Below are positions 56,639 to 64,000 of a stretch of DNA of 64,000 nucleotides, piece after piece; position 1 is the first letter of the stretch; every line of letters begins with the position of its first letter. Source of the stretch: Achromobacter sp. Bel (GTDB taxonomy: Bacteria > Pseudomonadota > Gammaproteobacteria > Burkholderiales > Burkholderiaceae_B); NCBI RefSeq assembly GCF_012928505.1, contig NZ_JABBJN010000013.1, positions 1 through 64,000 of the forward strand. The letters are read 5' to 3'. The notes below the pieces were generated by a model that saw only the letters and a list, made by a program, of their open reading frames with translations, searched no databases and was not told where the DNA came from. A program made the position numbers and the translations under genes.

Positions 56639-57568
56639 TTACAACGCGCTGGTCAGTTCAGGCACGACCTGGAACAAATCGCCCACCAGGCCATAATCCG
56701 CGACGCCGAAAATCGGCGCTTCGGCATCTTTATTGATGGCGACAATGACCTTGGAATCCTTCATGCCCGCCAAATGCTGGATGGCGCCCGAGATACCAAC
56801 CGCCACGTAAAGCTGCGGCGCAACAATCTTGCCCGTCTGACCGACTTGCCAGTCGTTCGGCGCATAGCCGGCGTCCACGGCAGCGCGCGAAGCGCCCAGC
56901 GCCGCACCCAGCTTGTCGGCCAGCGGATCCAGGATCTTGAAATTCTCGGCGCTGCCCAGACCACGGCCGCCCGACACCACCACGCGCGCGCCGGCCAGTT
57001 CCGGACGGTCGCTCTTGGCGACTTCGCGGCCCACGAACGTGGACAGGCCCGAATCGGCCACAGCGGCGATCTCTTCCACGGTAGCCGATCCCCCTTGCGC
57101 GGCAACGGCGTCAAAGCCCGTCGTGCGCACGGTGATGACCTTCACGGCGTCGGCCGATTGCACGGTGGCAATGGCGTTGCCCGCGTAGATCGGGCGCTGG
57201 AACGTATCGGCGGATTCCACGCCGATGATGTCCGAGATCTGCGCCACGTCGAGCTTGGCCGCGACGCGCGGCGCCACGTTCTTGCCCGACGCGGTGGCCG
57301 GGAACAGGATGTGGCTGTAGTTGGAAGCCACGGCCAGCACCTGCGCCGCGACGTTTTCCGCCAGGCCGTCGGCCAATTGCGGCGCATCGGCCAGCAGGAC
57401 CTTGGCCACGCCTGCGGCGGCGGCGGCCTGGTCGGCCACGGCGCGCGCATTGGCGCCGGCGACCAGCACATGCACGTCGCCTCCGATCTTGGCGGCGGCG
57501 GCAACGGCGTTCAGGGTTGCGCCCTTCAACTGGGCGTTATCGTGTTCGGCAATAACCAGCGTCGTCAT
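56639..57568 (-). CDS. etfA: Electron transfer flavoprotein alpha subunit
   Basis: EtfA binds the FAD that carries electrons from acyl-CoA dehydrogenases to ETF-quinone oxidoreductase. The 309-residue protein has the FAD-site motif [12 protein letters not shown] and [20 protein letters not shown], with [13 protein letters not shown] near the end. It starts two bases after the etfB stop. Confidence 0.97.
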   Translation of the reverse strand: MTTLVIAEHDNAQLKGATLNAVAAAAKIGGDVHVLVAGANARAVADQAAAAAGVAKVLLADAPQLADGLAENVAAQVLAVASNYSHILFPATASGKNVAPRVAAKLDVAQISDIIGVESADTFQRPIYAGNAIATVQSADAVKVITVRTTGFDAVAAQGGSATVEEIAAVADSGLSTFVGREVAKSDRPELAGARVVVSGGRGLGSAENFKILDPLADKLGAALGASRAAVDAGYAPNDWQVGQTGKIVAPQLYVAVGISGAIQHLAGMKDSKVIVAINKDAEAPIFGVADYGLVGDLFQVVPELTSAL

Positions 57569-57570
57569 GT

Positions 57571-58320
57571 TCAGACCACCTTCGCTTCGTTCTTGAGTTT
57601 GTCCACCAGGGCAGCAACGTCCGCGACCTTGATGCCGGCCTTGCGGGCAGGCGGTTCGCTGACCTTCAGCGTCTTCAGGCGCGGCGCGGCATCCACACCC
57701 AGCTCTTCGGGCGTGACGGTGTCCAACTGCTTCTTCTTGGCCTTCATGATGTTCGGCAGCGTGACGTAACGCGGCTCGTTCAGGCGCAAGTCGGTGGTGA
57801 CGATCGCCGGCAGCTTCAGCGTCAGCGTTTCCAGGCCGCCGTCCACTTCACGCGTGACCGTGACTTTGCCGTCCGCCAATTCGACCTTGCTGGCGAACGT
57901 GGCTTGCGGCCAGTCCAGCAGGGCGGCCAGCATCTGGCCGGTCTGGTTGGCGTCGTCGTCGATGGCTTGCTTGCCCAGGATCACCAGCTGCGGCTGTTCC
58001 TTGTCGACAAGTGCCTTCAACAACTTGGCGACGGCCAGCGGCTGCAGCTCGGCGTCGGTCTGGACCAGCACGCCGCGGTCGGCGCCGATGGCCATGGCGG
58101 TGCGCAGCGTCTCCTGGCATTGCGCAACGCCGCAAGAAACCGCCACGACTTCAGCGACGGTGCCCTTTTCCTTCAGGCGGGTCGCTTCTTCGACGGCGAT
58201 TTCGTCAAAGGGGTTCATGGACATCTTCACATTGGCGATATCCACGCCAGTCTGATCCGACTTGACTCGCACCTTGACGTTGTAGTCAACGACGCGCTTG
58301 ACAGGTACCAACACCTTCAT
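57571..58320 (-). CDS. etfB: Electron transfer flavoprotein beta subunit
   Basis: EtfB binds AMP and pairs with EtfA. The 249-residue protein starts [20 protein letters not shown] and has the docking loop region around [19 protein letters not shown] and [17 protein letters not shown]. It lies 71 bases after the deacetylase-like gene in the same direction and may share its transcript. Confidence 0.97.
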   Translation of the reverse strand: MKVLVPVKRVVDYNVKVRVKSDQTGVDIANVKMSMNPFDEIAVEEATRLKEKGTVAEVVAVSCGVAQCQETLRTAMAIGADRGVLVQTDAELQPLAVAKLLKALVDKEQPQLVILGKQAIDDDANQTGQMLAALLDWPQATFASKVELADGKVTVTREVDGGLETLTLKLPAIVTTDLRLNEPRYVTLPNIMKAKKKQLDTVTPEELGVDAAPRLKTLKVSEPPARKAGIKVADVAALVDKLKNEAKVV

Positions 58321-58391
58321 CCCGCTGCCTCCAAATGGAAATAATGACCCGGCGATGCGCCGGGATCGCATTGCACAATTTTTTCCTGATT

Positions 58392-59315
58392 CTACAGCTT
58401 CGCCAGCGCTCGTATATGCGCAACCACGCTGCGGCCCAAGGCCGACAAGTTGTAACCGCCCTCGAGCGTGCTGACGATCCGTCCCTGGCAGTGGCGTTCC
58501 GCCACCGCCACGAGCTGCTCGGTCATCCAGGCGTAATCGGCCTCGACCAGCCCCATCTGCCCCATGTCGTCCTCCCGGTGCGCGTCGAAACCCGCCGACA
58601 CCAGGATCAGCTCCGGACGATGGGCCTCGAGCCTGGGCAACCAGGCGTCCGTGACGATCGCCTTGACCGCGGCGCCCGTCGTGTACGCGGCCACCGGGAC
58701 GTTCAGCATGTTGGCGGCCGGGTGTTCCGCGCCACTGTTGGGAAAGAACGGGTGCTGGAAAAAGCTGCACATCAGCACGCGTTCGTCGCCGGCGAACACG
58801 TCTTCGGTGCCATTGCCGTGGTGCACGTCGAAGTCCACGATGGCCACGCGCGACAGGCCGTGGAAATCCAGCGCATGGCGCGCCGCGATAGCCACGTTGT
58901 TCAGGAAGCAGAATCCCATCGCTTGCGACCGGCAGGCATGGTGGCCGGGCGGACGCACGGCGCAGAAGGCCGTGCGGGCCTCGCCGCCCATCACGGCATC
59001 CACGGCCGCCACGCCTGCGCCGGCCGCATACAGCGCGGCCTCGTAGGTGTGGGGATTCATCAGCGTGTCGGGATCGATCGGGTAATACCCTTGGTCCGGC
59101 GTATGTTCACGCAAACTGTCCAGGTACTGGACAGTGTGCACGCGCAGCAAGTCATGGCGCGATGCCTGAGGCGCCTGCCGGTCGTCCAGATAGGGCATCA
59201 ATCCGCTTGCCAGCAATTGGTCCGATATGGCGTCCAGCCTCTGCGGGCTTTCGGGATGCCAACTGCCCATTTCATGCAAGCGGCATGCCGGGTGAGTAAG
59301 ATACATGGTCTCCAT
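58392..59315 (-). CDS. Class II histone-deacetylase-like hydrolase (AcuC/acetylpolyamine amidohydrolase superfamily)
   Basis: A 307-residue zinc amidohydrolase with all catalytic motifs: [33 protein letters not shown] and LEGGYNL. Bacterial members remove acetyl groups from small amines or proteins; the substrate here is unknown. The ATG at 59315 is used; an ATG three codons in (59306) has a better GGAG. It is divergent from mltB with only 10-19 bases between the starts, so their promoters must lie in each other's coding sequence. Confidence 0.9.
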   Translation of the reverse strand: METMYLTHPACRLHEMGSWHPESPQRLDAISDQLLASGLMPYLDDRQAPQASRHDLLRVHTVQYLDSLREHTPDQGYYPIDPDTLMNPHTYEAALYAAGAGVAAVDAVMGGEARTAFCAVRPPGHHACRSQAMGFCFLNNVAIAARHALDFHGLSRVAIVDFDVHHGNGTEDVFAGDERVLMCSFFQHPFFPNSGAEHPAANMLNVPVAAYTTGAAVKAIVTDAWLPRLEAHRPELILVSAGFDAHREDDMGQMGLVEADYAWMTEQLVAVAERHCQGRIVSTLEGGYNLSALGRSVVAHIRALAKL

Positions 59316-59325
59316 AAGGAAGATT

Positions 59326-60480
59326 ATGTTCATCTGTCGGCGATTACTGCAACTCGGAACGCTTTCCGCCCTGCTCGCGGGCTGCTCCACCACCGCTCCC
59401 ACCGCACCTAATTCACTTGCCGCGCAACCTGCGGCCACAACCGCCAATACCGCTATCCGCATCGGACCCAGTACGCCGACACCGGGTTCCGAACTGCCGG
59501 ACGACGCGCCCGCCACGCTGACCGCCACCGGCGCGCTGCGCCCGGAAGTGCGCAGTTTCGTGGAAGAACTGGCCGCGGAACGCCAGTTGCCGCTGAATCC
59601 GATGGTCAAGGCGCTGGAGGGGTCGCGCTACAACGCCACGGTGTCGCGCCTGATCGCGCCCTCCCCGCCGGGCAAGAAAATCTGGCGCAGTTGGCTCACG
59701 TACCGGTCGCGCTTTGTCGAACCCAAGCGCATCGGCTGGGGCGTGGACTTCTACAACGAGAACCGCGACCTGCTCAACCAGGCCGCGCAGCGTTTCGGCG
59801 TGCCGGCGCCCATCATCGCGTCGATCATCGGCGTCGAAACCCTGTATGGCCGCAACATGGGCAATTTCCGGGTCCTGGACGCGCTGGCGACGCTGGCCTT
59901 CGATTACCCCGATCCCAACAAGCCCGAGCGCGCCACGATGTTCCGCGGCCAATTGGCGGACTTCCTGACGCTGGTCATGAAAGACAAGCTGGACCTGGAG
60001 ACGCGCGGCTCATACGCGGGCGCTATCGGCATGCCGCAATTCATGCCCACCAGCATCATGCATTACGCGGTGGACGGCGACGACAACGGCCATATCGACC
60101 TGACGAACAACACACGGGACGCCATCATGTCCGTGGGCAGCTTCCTGGCGCAGCACGGCTGGCAGCGCGGCCTGCCCGTATTCGCGCCGGTGGCCTTGCC
60201 CGCGGATCCCAGCGCGCTGGTCGACGGCGGCCTGGAGCCCAAGCAAAGCTGGGGCTCCCTCAACACGGCCGGGGCCCGGCTGCAGCCCGGCGCGTCCGCC
60301 ACCGGCTGGAGCAACCAGCCGCTGGGCGTGGTCGATCTGGTGGAAGAAGCCCGGGGCACCGCCCAGTACCGCGTCGGCACGCCCAACTTCTTCGCGCTGA
60401 CGAAATACAACCGCAGCTATTTCTACGCCACATCGGTTGCTGACCTGGCCACTGAGATTGAAGCCCGCGTGAACCGCTGA
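59326..60480 (+). CDS. mltB: Membrane-bound lytic murein transglycosylase B, lipoprotein
   Basis: MltB cleaves peptidoglycan glycan chains non-hydrolytically, forming anhydro-muropeptides. The ATG at 59326 has AAGGAAG upstream and gives 384 residues with a lipoprotein signal (lipobox LLAGC, Cys20). The catalytic Glu171 is in SIIGVETLYGRNMG. The C-terminal part has the family YAGAIGMPQFMPTSI and FFALTKYNRSYFYAT motifs. A bidirectional terminator follows. Confidence 0.95.
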   Translation: MFICRRLLQLGTLSALLAGCSTTAPTAPNSLAAQPAATTANTAIRIGPSTPTPGSELPDDAPATLTATGALRPEVRSFVEELAAERQLPLNPMVKALEGSRYNATVSRLIAPSPPGKKIWRSWLTYRSRFVEPKRIGWGVDFYNENRDLLNQAAQRFGVPAPIIASIIGVETLYGRNMGNFRVLDALATLAFDYPDPNKPERATMFRGQLADFLTLVMKDKLDLETRGSYAGAIGMPQFMPTSIMHYAVDGDDNGHIDLTNNTRDAIMSVGSFLAQHGWQRGLPVFAPVALPADPSALVDGGLEPKQSWGSLNTAGARLQPGASATGWSNQPLGVVDLVEEARGTAQYRVGTPNFFALTKYNRSYFYATSVADLATEIEARVNR

Positions 60481-60492
60481 TCTTCCTGTCAT

Positions 60493-60533
60493 AAAAAAGC
60501 GGCGCCTGGACGTGAGTCCAAGCGCCGCTTTTT
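60493..60533. terminator. Bidirectional terminator between mltB and the cyclase gene
   Basis: AAAAAAGCGGCGC and GCGCCGCTTTTT flank an inner TGGAC / GTCCA pair with a GTGA loop. A and T runs on both sides make it usable by both converging genes. Confidence 0.88.
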
Positions 60534-60585
60534 CATGAATACCGCCGAACGCCTCGGGCCACCTCGCCCAGGTTGGCCAACGGCC

Positions 60586-61635
60586 TCACACGGTGGCCAC
60601 CGGCGTGACGGGCGAGCCCACCGCGCCCGGCAGATTCAGGGGCGGGGCCGTCAGCAAAAACCGGCTGCGGCCATGGGCTTGCAACCAGCGCGCAAGCTTG
60701 CCCAAATACCACATCTCGCCAATCGGCATGCCCAGCTTGAAGATGCAATGATGATGCAGCGGCAACGCGGCGCAGCAGGCGTTGGGCTTTTGTGTGGGGT
60801 AGATCTCCAGCGCATGGTTGTCGGATGCCATCGCCGCCACTTTCGAATCCGAGATCCATTGCAGCAGCTTCTCATCGCTGCCATCCAGGCCCGCGCAGAT
60901 CTCGTGCAGCGTATGCGTATCCGGCTCGCGGTGCTTCTCCAGCAAGGCGTCGCCGAACTCGGTATGGAACAGGACGATATCGCCCCGCTCGATCTCGATC
61001 CGGTCGCTTTCCAGAATACGCATCAGATCGTCATAGCCGACGGATTTCTGCGCCCGGCCGTAGTGCTTGGCCAAGTCGACCATCACACCGCGGCTTTGCA
61101 AGCACGATTCAGCCAGCTGCGTGATGTCCAGTTTCTTCGCGTTTGACCCCACGCCCTGCCCCAGATCGGTCTTGGCAAAGCCGTTGTCTACGTCGTAGTC
61201 CACCGGGCCGACCACGTGATCGTTGGGCCGGTAGCCGTTGTAGTAGACGCGTTCAGGCAGGCCATCGCCATTCGCGTCGAACAACGCGCCTACGTGCGCC
61301 AGGGAATCCCACTGCGTCGAGTACTGCAGGCTCATTTCAACAATGTCGTCGCTCAGCACGTCCACGCAGCCCGGACGCAGGCGCCCCAGCGGGAAATTCA
61401 TGTACTGATCGCCGTCCCGCTCCGTTGGACGCAGCTTGGGCGGAAGACGCCTGACATTCACGCCGTTGCCGCCGGGGTAGTCCAGCGGCAGCGACAAGCA
61501 GAAGCTCAGGCCCTGGCGAACTTCGCCTATGCCCATCAACACGTTCTCGGCAGTGATGTAATTCAGGCAACCGCGCTGATCGTCGGGCCCGAAGTCTCCC
61601 CAGTTTGATCCTTCGGGACGGTTCTTCCATCTCAT
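60586..61635 (-). CDS. Cyclase-family hydrolase (kynurenine-formamidase-like fold)
   Basis: A 349-residue protein of the PF04199 cyclase family, longer than KynB and without its HxGxHxDxP motif. It has instead the variant YSTQWDSLAHVGALFD and a later FHTEFGDALLEKH. The ATG at 61635 has GGAG nine bases upstream. The substrate is unknown; such genes often accompany TctC receptors in catabolic cassettes. It is divergent from the IclR gene, which probably controls it. Confidence 0.8.
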   Translation of the reverse strand: MRWKNRPEGSNWGDFGPDDQRGCLNYITAENVLMGIGEVRQGLSFCLSLPLDYPGGNGVNVRRLPPKLRPTERDGDQYMNFPLGRLRPGCVDVLSDDIVEMSLQYSTQWDSLAHVGALFDANGDGLPERVYYNGYRPNDHVVGPVDYDVDNGFAKTDLGQGVGSNAKKLDITQLAESCLQSRGVMVDLAKHYGRAQKSVGYDDLMRILESDRIEIERGDIVLFHTEFGDALLEKHREPDTHTLHEICAGLDGSDEKLLQWISDSKVAAMASDNHALEIYPTQKPNACCAALPLHHHCIFKLGMPIGEMWYLGKLARWLQAHGRSRFLLTAPPLNLPGAVGSPVTPVATV

Positions 61636-61701
61636 GCGTCGCAACTCCTTGGCGTTGAAAGCGGATTGACATAAATTTATCACGTATAGGATACTAACAT
61701 C
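61636..61701. promoter_or_regulatory. Divergent control region of the cyclase-IclR pair
   Basis: A plus-strand TTGACA at 61666-61671 is followed 15 bases later by TAGGAT (61687-61692), just before the iclR ATG. A perfect 10-base palindrome ATAAATTTAT (61671-61680) lies between, where an IclR-type regulator could bind. The minus-strand promoter of the cyclase gene must overlap this region. Confidence 0.5.
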
Positions 61702-62478
61702 ATGGATGTGAAAACTGCTGCTCGAGTTCTGGATGTACTGAACCTCTTTGCCGAGGAGCAGAAGCCATTGCTGTACAGCGAAATCGCCGCCCAGATGCAG
61801 ATCCCGCTCTCCAGCTGCCATGGCTTGCTCAAGACCATGGTGGCCCGCGGTTATCTCTATGAAATCGGTAAGAAGCACGGCTATTACCCGACCCAGAAGC
61901 TGATCCACGTTGCCACGCTGATTTGCCGAAGCGACCCCTTGAACGCGGTCATCGAACCCGTACTGGAACGCGTCCGCGACCTGACCGGGGAAACCGCCCT
62001 GCTGGCCAAGCTGGCGGACGACAAGGTCGTTTACCTGATCGTGGCTGAATCCAAGCAGACGATCCGCTTCTCCCACCAACCCGGCGGATTCAAAGCGGTG
62101 CACGCCACCAGTTCAGGCAAGGCGTTGTTGTCCGTACTGCCGCCGGATGAACGCCAAAAATGGTTCAAGGCCTATAGCGGATTCACGGCGTTCACGGACA
62201 GCACCATCACCGCCCGCGATGCCTTTGATCGCGACCTGCAGGCAGGGGTCGCGCGGGGCTGGCAGCGTTCGGTCGGTGAAAACGTCGAAGACGTGATGTC
62301 CGTGTCGCTCGGCTTCCGGGCCTATGAACAACCCTTTGCCATTGTGGTGGCCGGCCCCCTGGGCCGCATGCTCAAAAACGAAGCCACCACTGGAAAACAA
62401 CTGGAAGAGGTCAAGGCGCTGCTACATGCGGCCCTGCCCTCCGCCAACCTCACCTTTGTTGGAGAAGACAGTAGATGA
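61702..62478 (+). CDS. IclR-family transcriptional regulator
   Basis: A 258-residue regulator. The N-terminal winged HTH (about 1-70) has the recognition region LYSEIAAQMQIPLSSCHGLLKTMV; the C-terminal IclR effector domain runs to about 250 (AVHATSSGKALLSVLPPDER). It is divergent from the cyclase and overlaps the tctC start by four bases, so it is co-transcribed with the receptor. The effector is unknown. Confidence 0.92.
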   Translation: MDVKTAARVLDVLNLFAEEQKPLLYSEIAAQMQIPLSSCHGLLKTMVARGYLYEIGKKHGYYPTQKLIHVATLICRSDPLNAVIEPVLERVRDLTGETALLAKLADDKVVYLIVAESKQTIRFSHQPGGFKAVHATSSGKALLSVLPPDERQKWFKAYSGFTAFTDSTITARDAFDRDLQAGVARGWQRSVGENVEDVMSVSLGFRAYEQPFAIVVAGPLGRMLKNEATTGKQLEEVKALLHAALPSANLTFVGEDSR

Positions 62479-63455
62479 ACAAACGCAGCTTTCTTGCCGC
62501 GGCATGCACGATGATCACCGCCGCCGGACTCCCCTTGGCCGGCGCGCAAGCGCAAGGCACCTATCCGGACAAACCGATACGCGTCATCATGCCGTGGGCG
62601 GCTGGCGGCCCGACCGATGTCGTGGGCCGGGTCGTCGCCGTGCAAATGGGGGAAATTCTGGGCCAGCCGCTGGTCATTGAAACCCGTGCCGGCGCCAGCG
62701 GCACGATCGGCGCGGCACAGGTCGCCAAGGCCCCCGCCGACGGCTACACGCTGTTGATGAATCCGTCCGTTCAGGGGATCTACCCCGCCCAGTTCAAGAG
62801 CCTGAGTTTTGACCCAATCAAGGACTTCAGGATGGTTGGCGTGCTGGGCACGGTGCCGATGGTGGCTGTCGTCCCGCCCACCTCCAAGTTCAAGACCTTT
62901 GCCGACCTGATCCAGCACGCCCGCGCGCAGCCGGGCACACTGACCTTCGCCTCCCCCGGGGTCGCCACGCTACCGCACCTGGCCGGAGAACTGATCAATA
63001 CGTCCACCAAGGTCTCCATCTCGCACGTGGGTTACCGCGGCAGCAGCCCCGCCCTGACCGACGTCGCAGGCGGCCATGTCGATCTGATGTACGCCCCGCT
63101 GGCGCCTGCGCTTCCGCTGATCCAGAGCGGCAAGGTCGTTCCGCTTGCCGTCACCACCAAAGCGCGGCTGGCCGATCTTCCCAACGTGCCCACCATCGCC
63201 GAAGCCGTGCTGCCTGACTTCGATATCGTCACGTGGTACGGCATGTGGGTGCCCAAGGATACGCCCGAGCCCATCATCGCCAAGCTCAACAACGCCATGG
63301 TCGAGGCATCGAAATCATCGAAGGTCGTCGACGCCCTGAAATCGCAGGGCACGCTGCCCAGCACGATGAGCTACCAGGAGGCGGAAGCCTTCAATCTTGC
63401 GGAAAGCGCCCGCTGGATCAAGGTCATGAAAGACGCCAATATTCAGCCTGAATAA
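62475..63455 (+). CDS. Bug/TctC-family periplasmic solute-binding protein
   Basis: A 326-residue receptor with a signal peptide ending about residue 26 (PLAGAQAQG). The mature protein shows the Bug motifs YPDKPIRVIMPWAAGGPTD, NPSVQGIYPAQ and TFASPGVATLPH. Such proteins bind carboxylates or amino acids, and orphan copies without TctAB permease genes are very common in Alcaligenaceae. It is coupled to the IclR regulator. No permease genes are nearby. Confidence 0.9.
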   Translation: MNKRSFLAAACTMITAAGLPLAGAQAQGTYPDKPIRVIMPWAAGGPTDVVGRVVAVQMGEILGQPLVIETRAGASGTIGAAQVAKAPADGYTLLMNPSVQGIYPAQFKSLSFDPIKDFRMVGVLGTVPMVAVVPPTSKFKTFADLIQHARAQPGTLTFASPGVATLPHLAGELINTSTKVSISHVGYRGSSPALTDVAGGHVDLMYAPLAPALPLIQSGKVVPLAVTTKARLADLPNVPTIAEAVLPDFDIVTWYGMWVPKDTPEPIIAKLNNAMVEASKSSKVVDALKSQGTLPSTMSYQEAEAFNLAESARWIKVMKDANIQPE

Positions 63456-63504
63456 CGCAGGGCCGCCCCGCGGCGCTTGTGGCCGCATGGCAGCCCCGCA
63501 ATAG

Positions 63505-63548
63505 AAACAGCCCGGCCCAGGAAAGGCTATTCCTGGGCCGGGCTGTTT
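63505..63548. terminator. Strong hairpin terminator after tctC
   Basis: A perfect 19-bp stem (AAACAGCCCGG... at 63505-63523 paired with ...CCGGGCTGTTT at 63530-63548) with a 6-base loop. A short T or A run on each side makes it likely to serve both tctC and the convergent cysM. Confidence 0.8.
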
Positions 63549-63581
63549 GCTTCGGCAGCCCGTCAGGCGCCGAAAAAACCG

Positions 63582-64000
63582 CTATCCGTTGAACACGCCG
63601 GTGGACAGATAGCGGTCGCCCCGGTCGCACACAATGAACACGATGGTCGCGTCATTGACGCGCTCGGCCACGCGCAAGGCTGCGACCAAGGCGCCTGCGG
63701 ACGAAATGCCGCCGAAGATGCCCTCTTCCGCCGCCAGGCGGCGCGCCATGACTTCGGCTTCCGACTGTTCTATGGACTCGTAGGCATCGACACGGCTGCG
63801 ATCAAAAATCTTGGGCAGATAGGCTTCGGGCCATTTACGGATACCGGGGATCTGCGATCCTTCCGCGGGCTGTGCGCCCACCACCTGCACCGCGGGGTTA
63901 CGCGATTTCAGGTACGTCGATACGCCCATGATGGTGCCTGTCGTGCCCATCGCACTGACGAAGTGCGTGATGCGACCATCGGTCTGGTCCCAGAGCTCGG
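63582..64000 (-). CDS. cysM: Cysteine synthase B, C-terminal part (gene runs off the right edge)
   Basis: CysM is a PLP enzyme making cysteine from O-acetylserine and sulfide or thiosulfate. The last about 139 codons are visible, with the family motifs SAMGTTGTIMGVSTYL, GSQIPGIRKWPEAYLP and GGISSAGALVAALRVAE. The catalytic lysine lies outside the window. The CysM-type MGTTGTIMG favours CysM over CysK. It is convergent with the tctC cassette. Confidence 0.9.
   Translation of the reverse strand, partial: ELWDQTDGRITHFVSAMGTTGTIMGVSTYLKSRNPAVQVVGAQPAEGSQIPGIRKWPEAYLPKIFDRSRVDAYESIEQSEAEVMARRLAAEEGIFGGISSAGALVAALRVAERVNDATIVFIVCDRGDRYLSTGVFNG

Overview
This is a GC-rich chromosomal window from a betaproteobacterium of the family Alcaligenaceae. 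The gene content and order (rimP-nusA-infB, a paa cluster with paaN and paaX, a cys cluster, a Bug-type TctC receptor, etfBA next to a deacetylase and mltB) fit Achromobacter or Bordetella, with Achromobacter the best guess. I saw no insertion sequence, prophage, CRISPR array or replication origin. The window cuts two genes: infB at the left edge and cysM at the right edge, both on the minus strand.

Layout. 1-6.5 kb: translation and chromosome genes on the minus strand (infB, nusA, rimP, then rluB and scpB). 6.5-11.4 kb: three tRNA genes (fMet, Asn, Thr) around a LysR regulator and two tandem COG0523 metal GTPases behind a near-perfect Zur-type palindrome. 11.4-15 kb: a two-component system followed by a DegP/MucD-type periplasmic protease. 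15-20.1 kb: maiA, ispH-fkpB, radC, kynB-kynA and rpmE (type B L31). 20.2-23.4 kb: an ArnT-like membrane glycosyltransferase coupled to a MATE exporter. 23.4-32.9 kb: the aerobic phenylacetate pathway (paaABCDE-paaN-paaG-paaI-paaK) with divergent paaX. 32.9-38 kb: nnrE, orn, an M48 protease coupled to rsgA, a Nudix hydrolase and rplS. 38-41 kb: an EamA exporter, a small tail-anchored unknown and a radical SAM protein under a LexA-type operator. 41-49 kb: sulfate uptake and assimilation (sbp-cysT-cysW-cysA-cysH-cysD-cysN) and a 1-Cys peroxiredoxin. 49-58.3 kb: a long acyl-CoA dehydrogenase, an aspartate decarboxylation block (aspT-aspD-aspT) and etfBA. 58.4-60.5 kb: a deacetylase-like protein and the lipoprotein MltB. 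60.5-63.5 kb: a cassette with a cyclase-family hydrolase, an IclR regulator and a TctC receptor, bounded by strong hairpins. 63.6 kb to the end: cysM.

How the genes work together. The paa genes activate phenylacetate to its CoA thioester (PaaK), epoxidise it (PaaABCE, with PaaD for Fe-S maturation), isomerise it (PaaG), oxidise the ring-opened semialdehyde (PaaN) and rescue stalled CoA esters (PaaI), under PaaX control. The cys genes import sulfate, make APS and reduce it directly; cysM at the right edge makes cysteine. AspD with two AspT exchangers would form an aspartate-in, alanine-out decarboxylation cycle that consumes cytoplasmic protons. EtfAB accept electrons from acyl-CoA dehydrogenases such as the one encoded about 6 kb away.

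The most notable points are: the Zur-type site before the paired COG0523 GTPases; the LexA box overlapping the promoter of an apparently leaderless radical SAM gene; an intrinsic-terminator-like hairpin directly before rimP; a lysine-rich, histone-H1-like tail on AspD; the aspT-aspD-aspT block; two copies of a palindromic intergenic repeat inside the paa operon; and kynA and kynB without kynU between them. I found no clearly unprecedented system; most items are unusual architectures or regulatory signals in known families.
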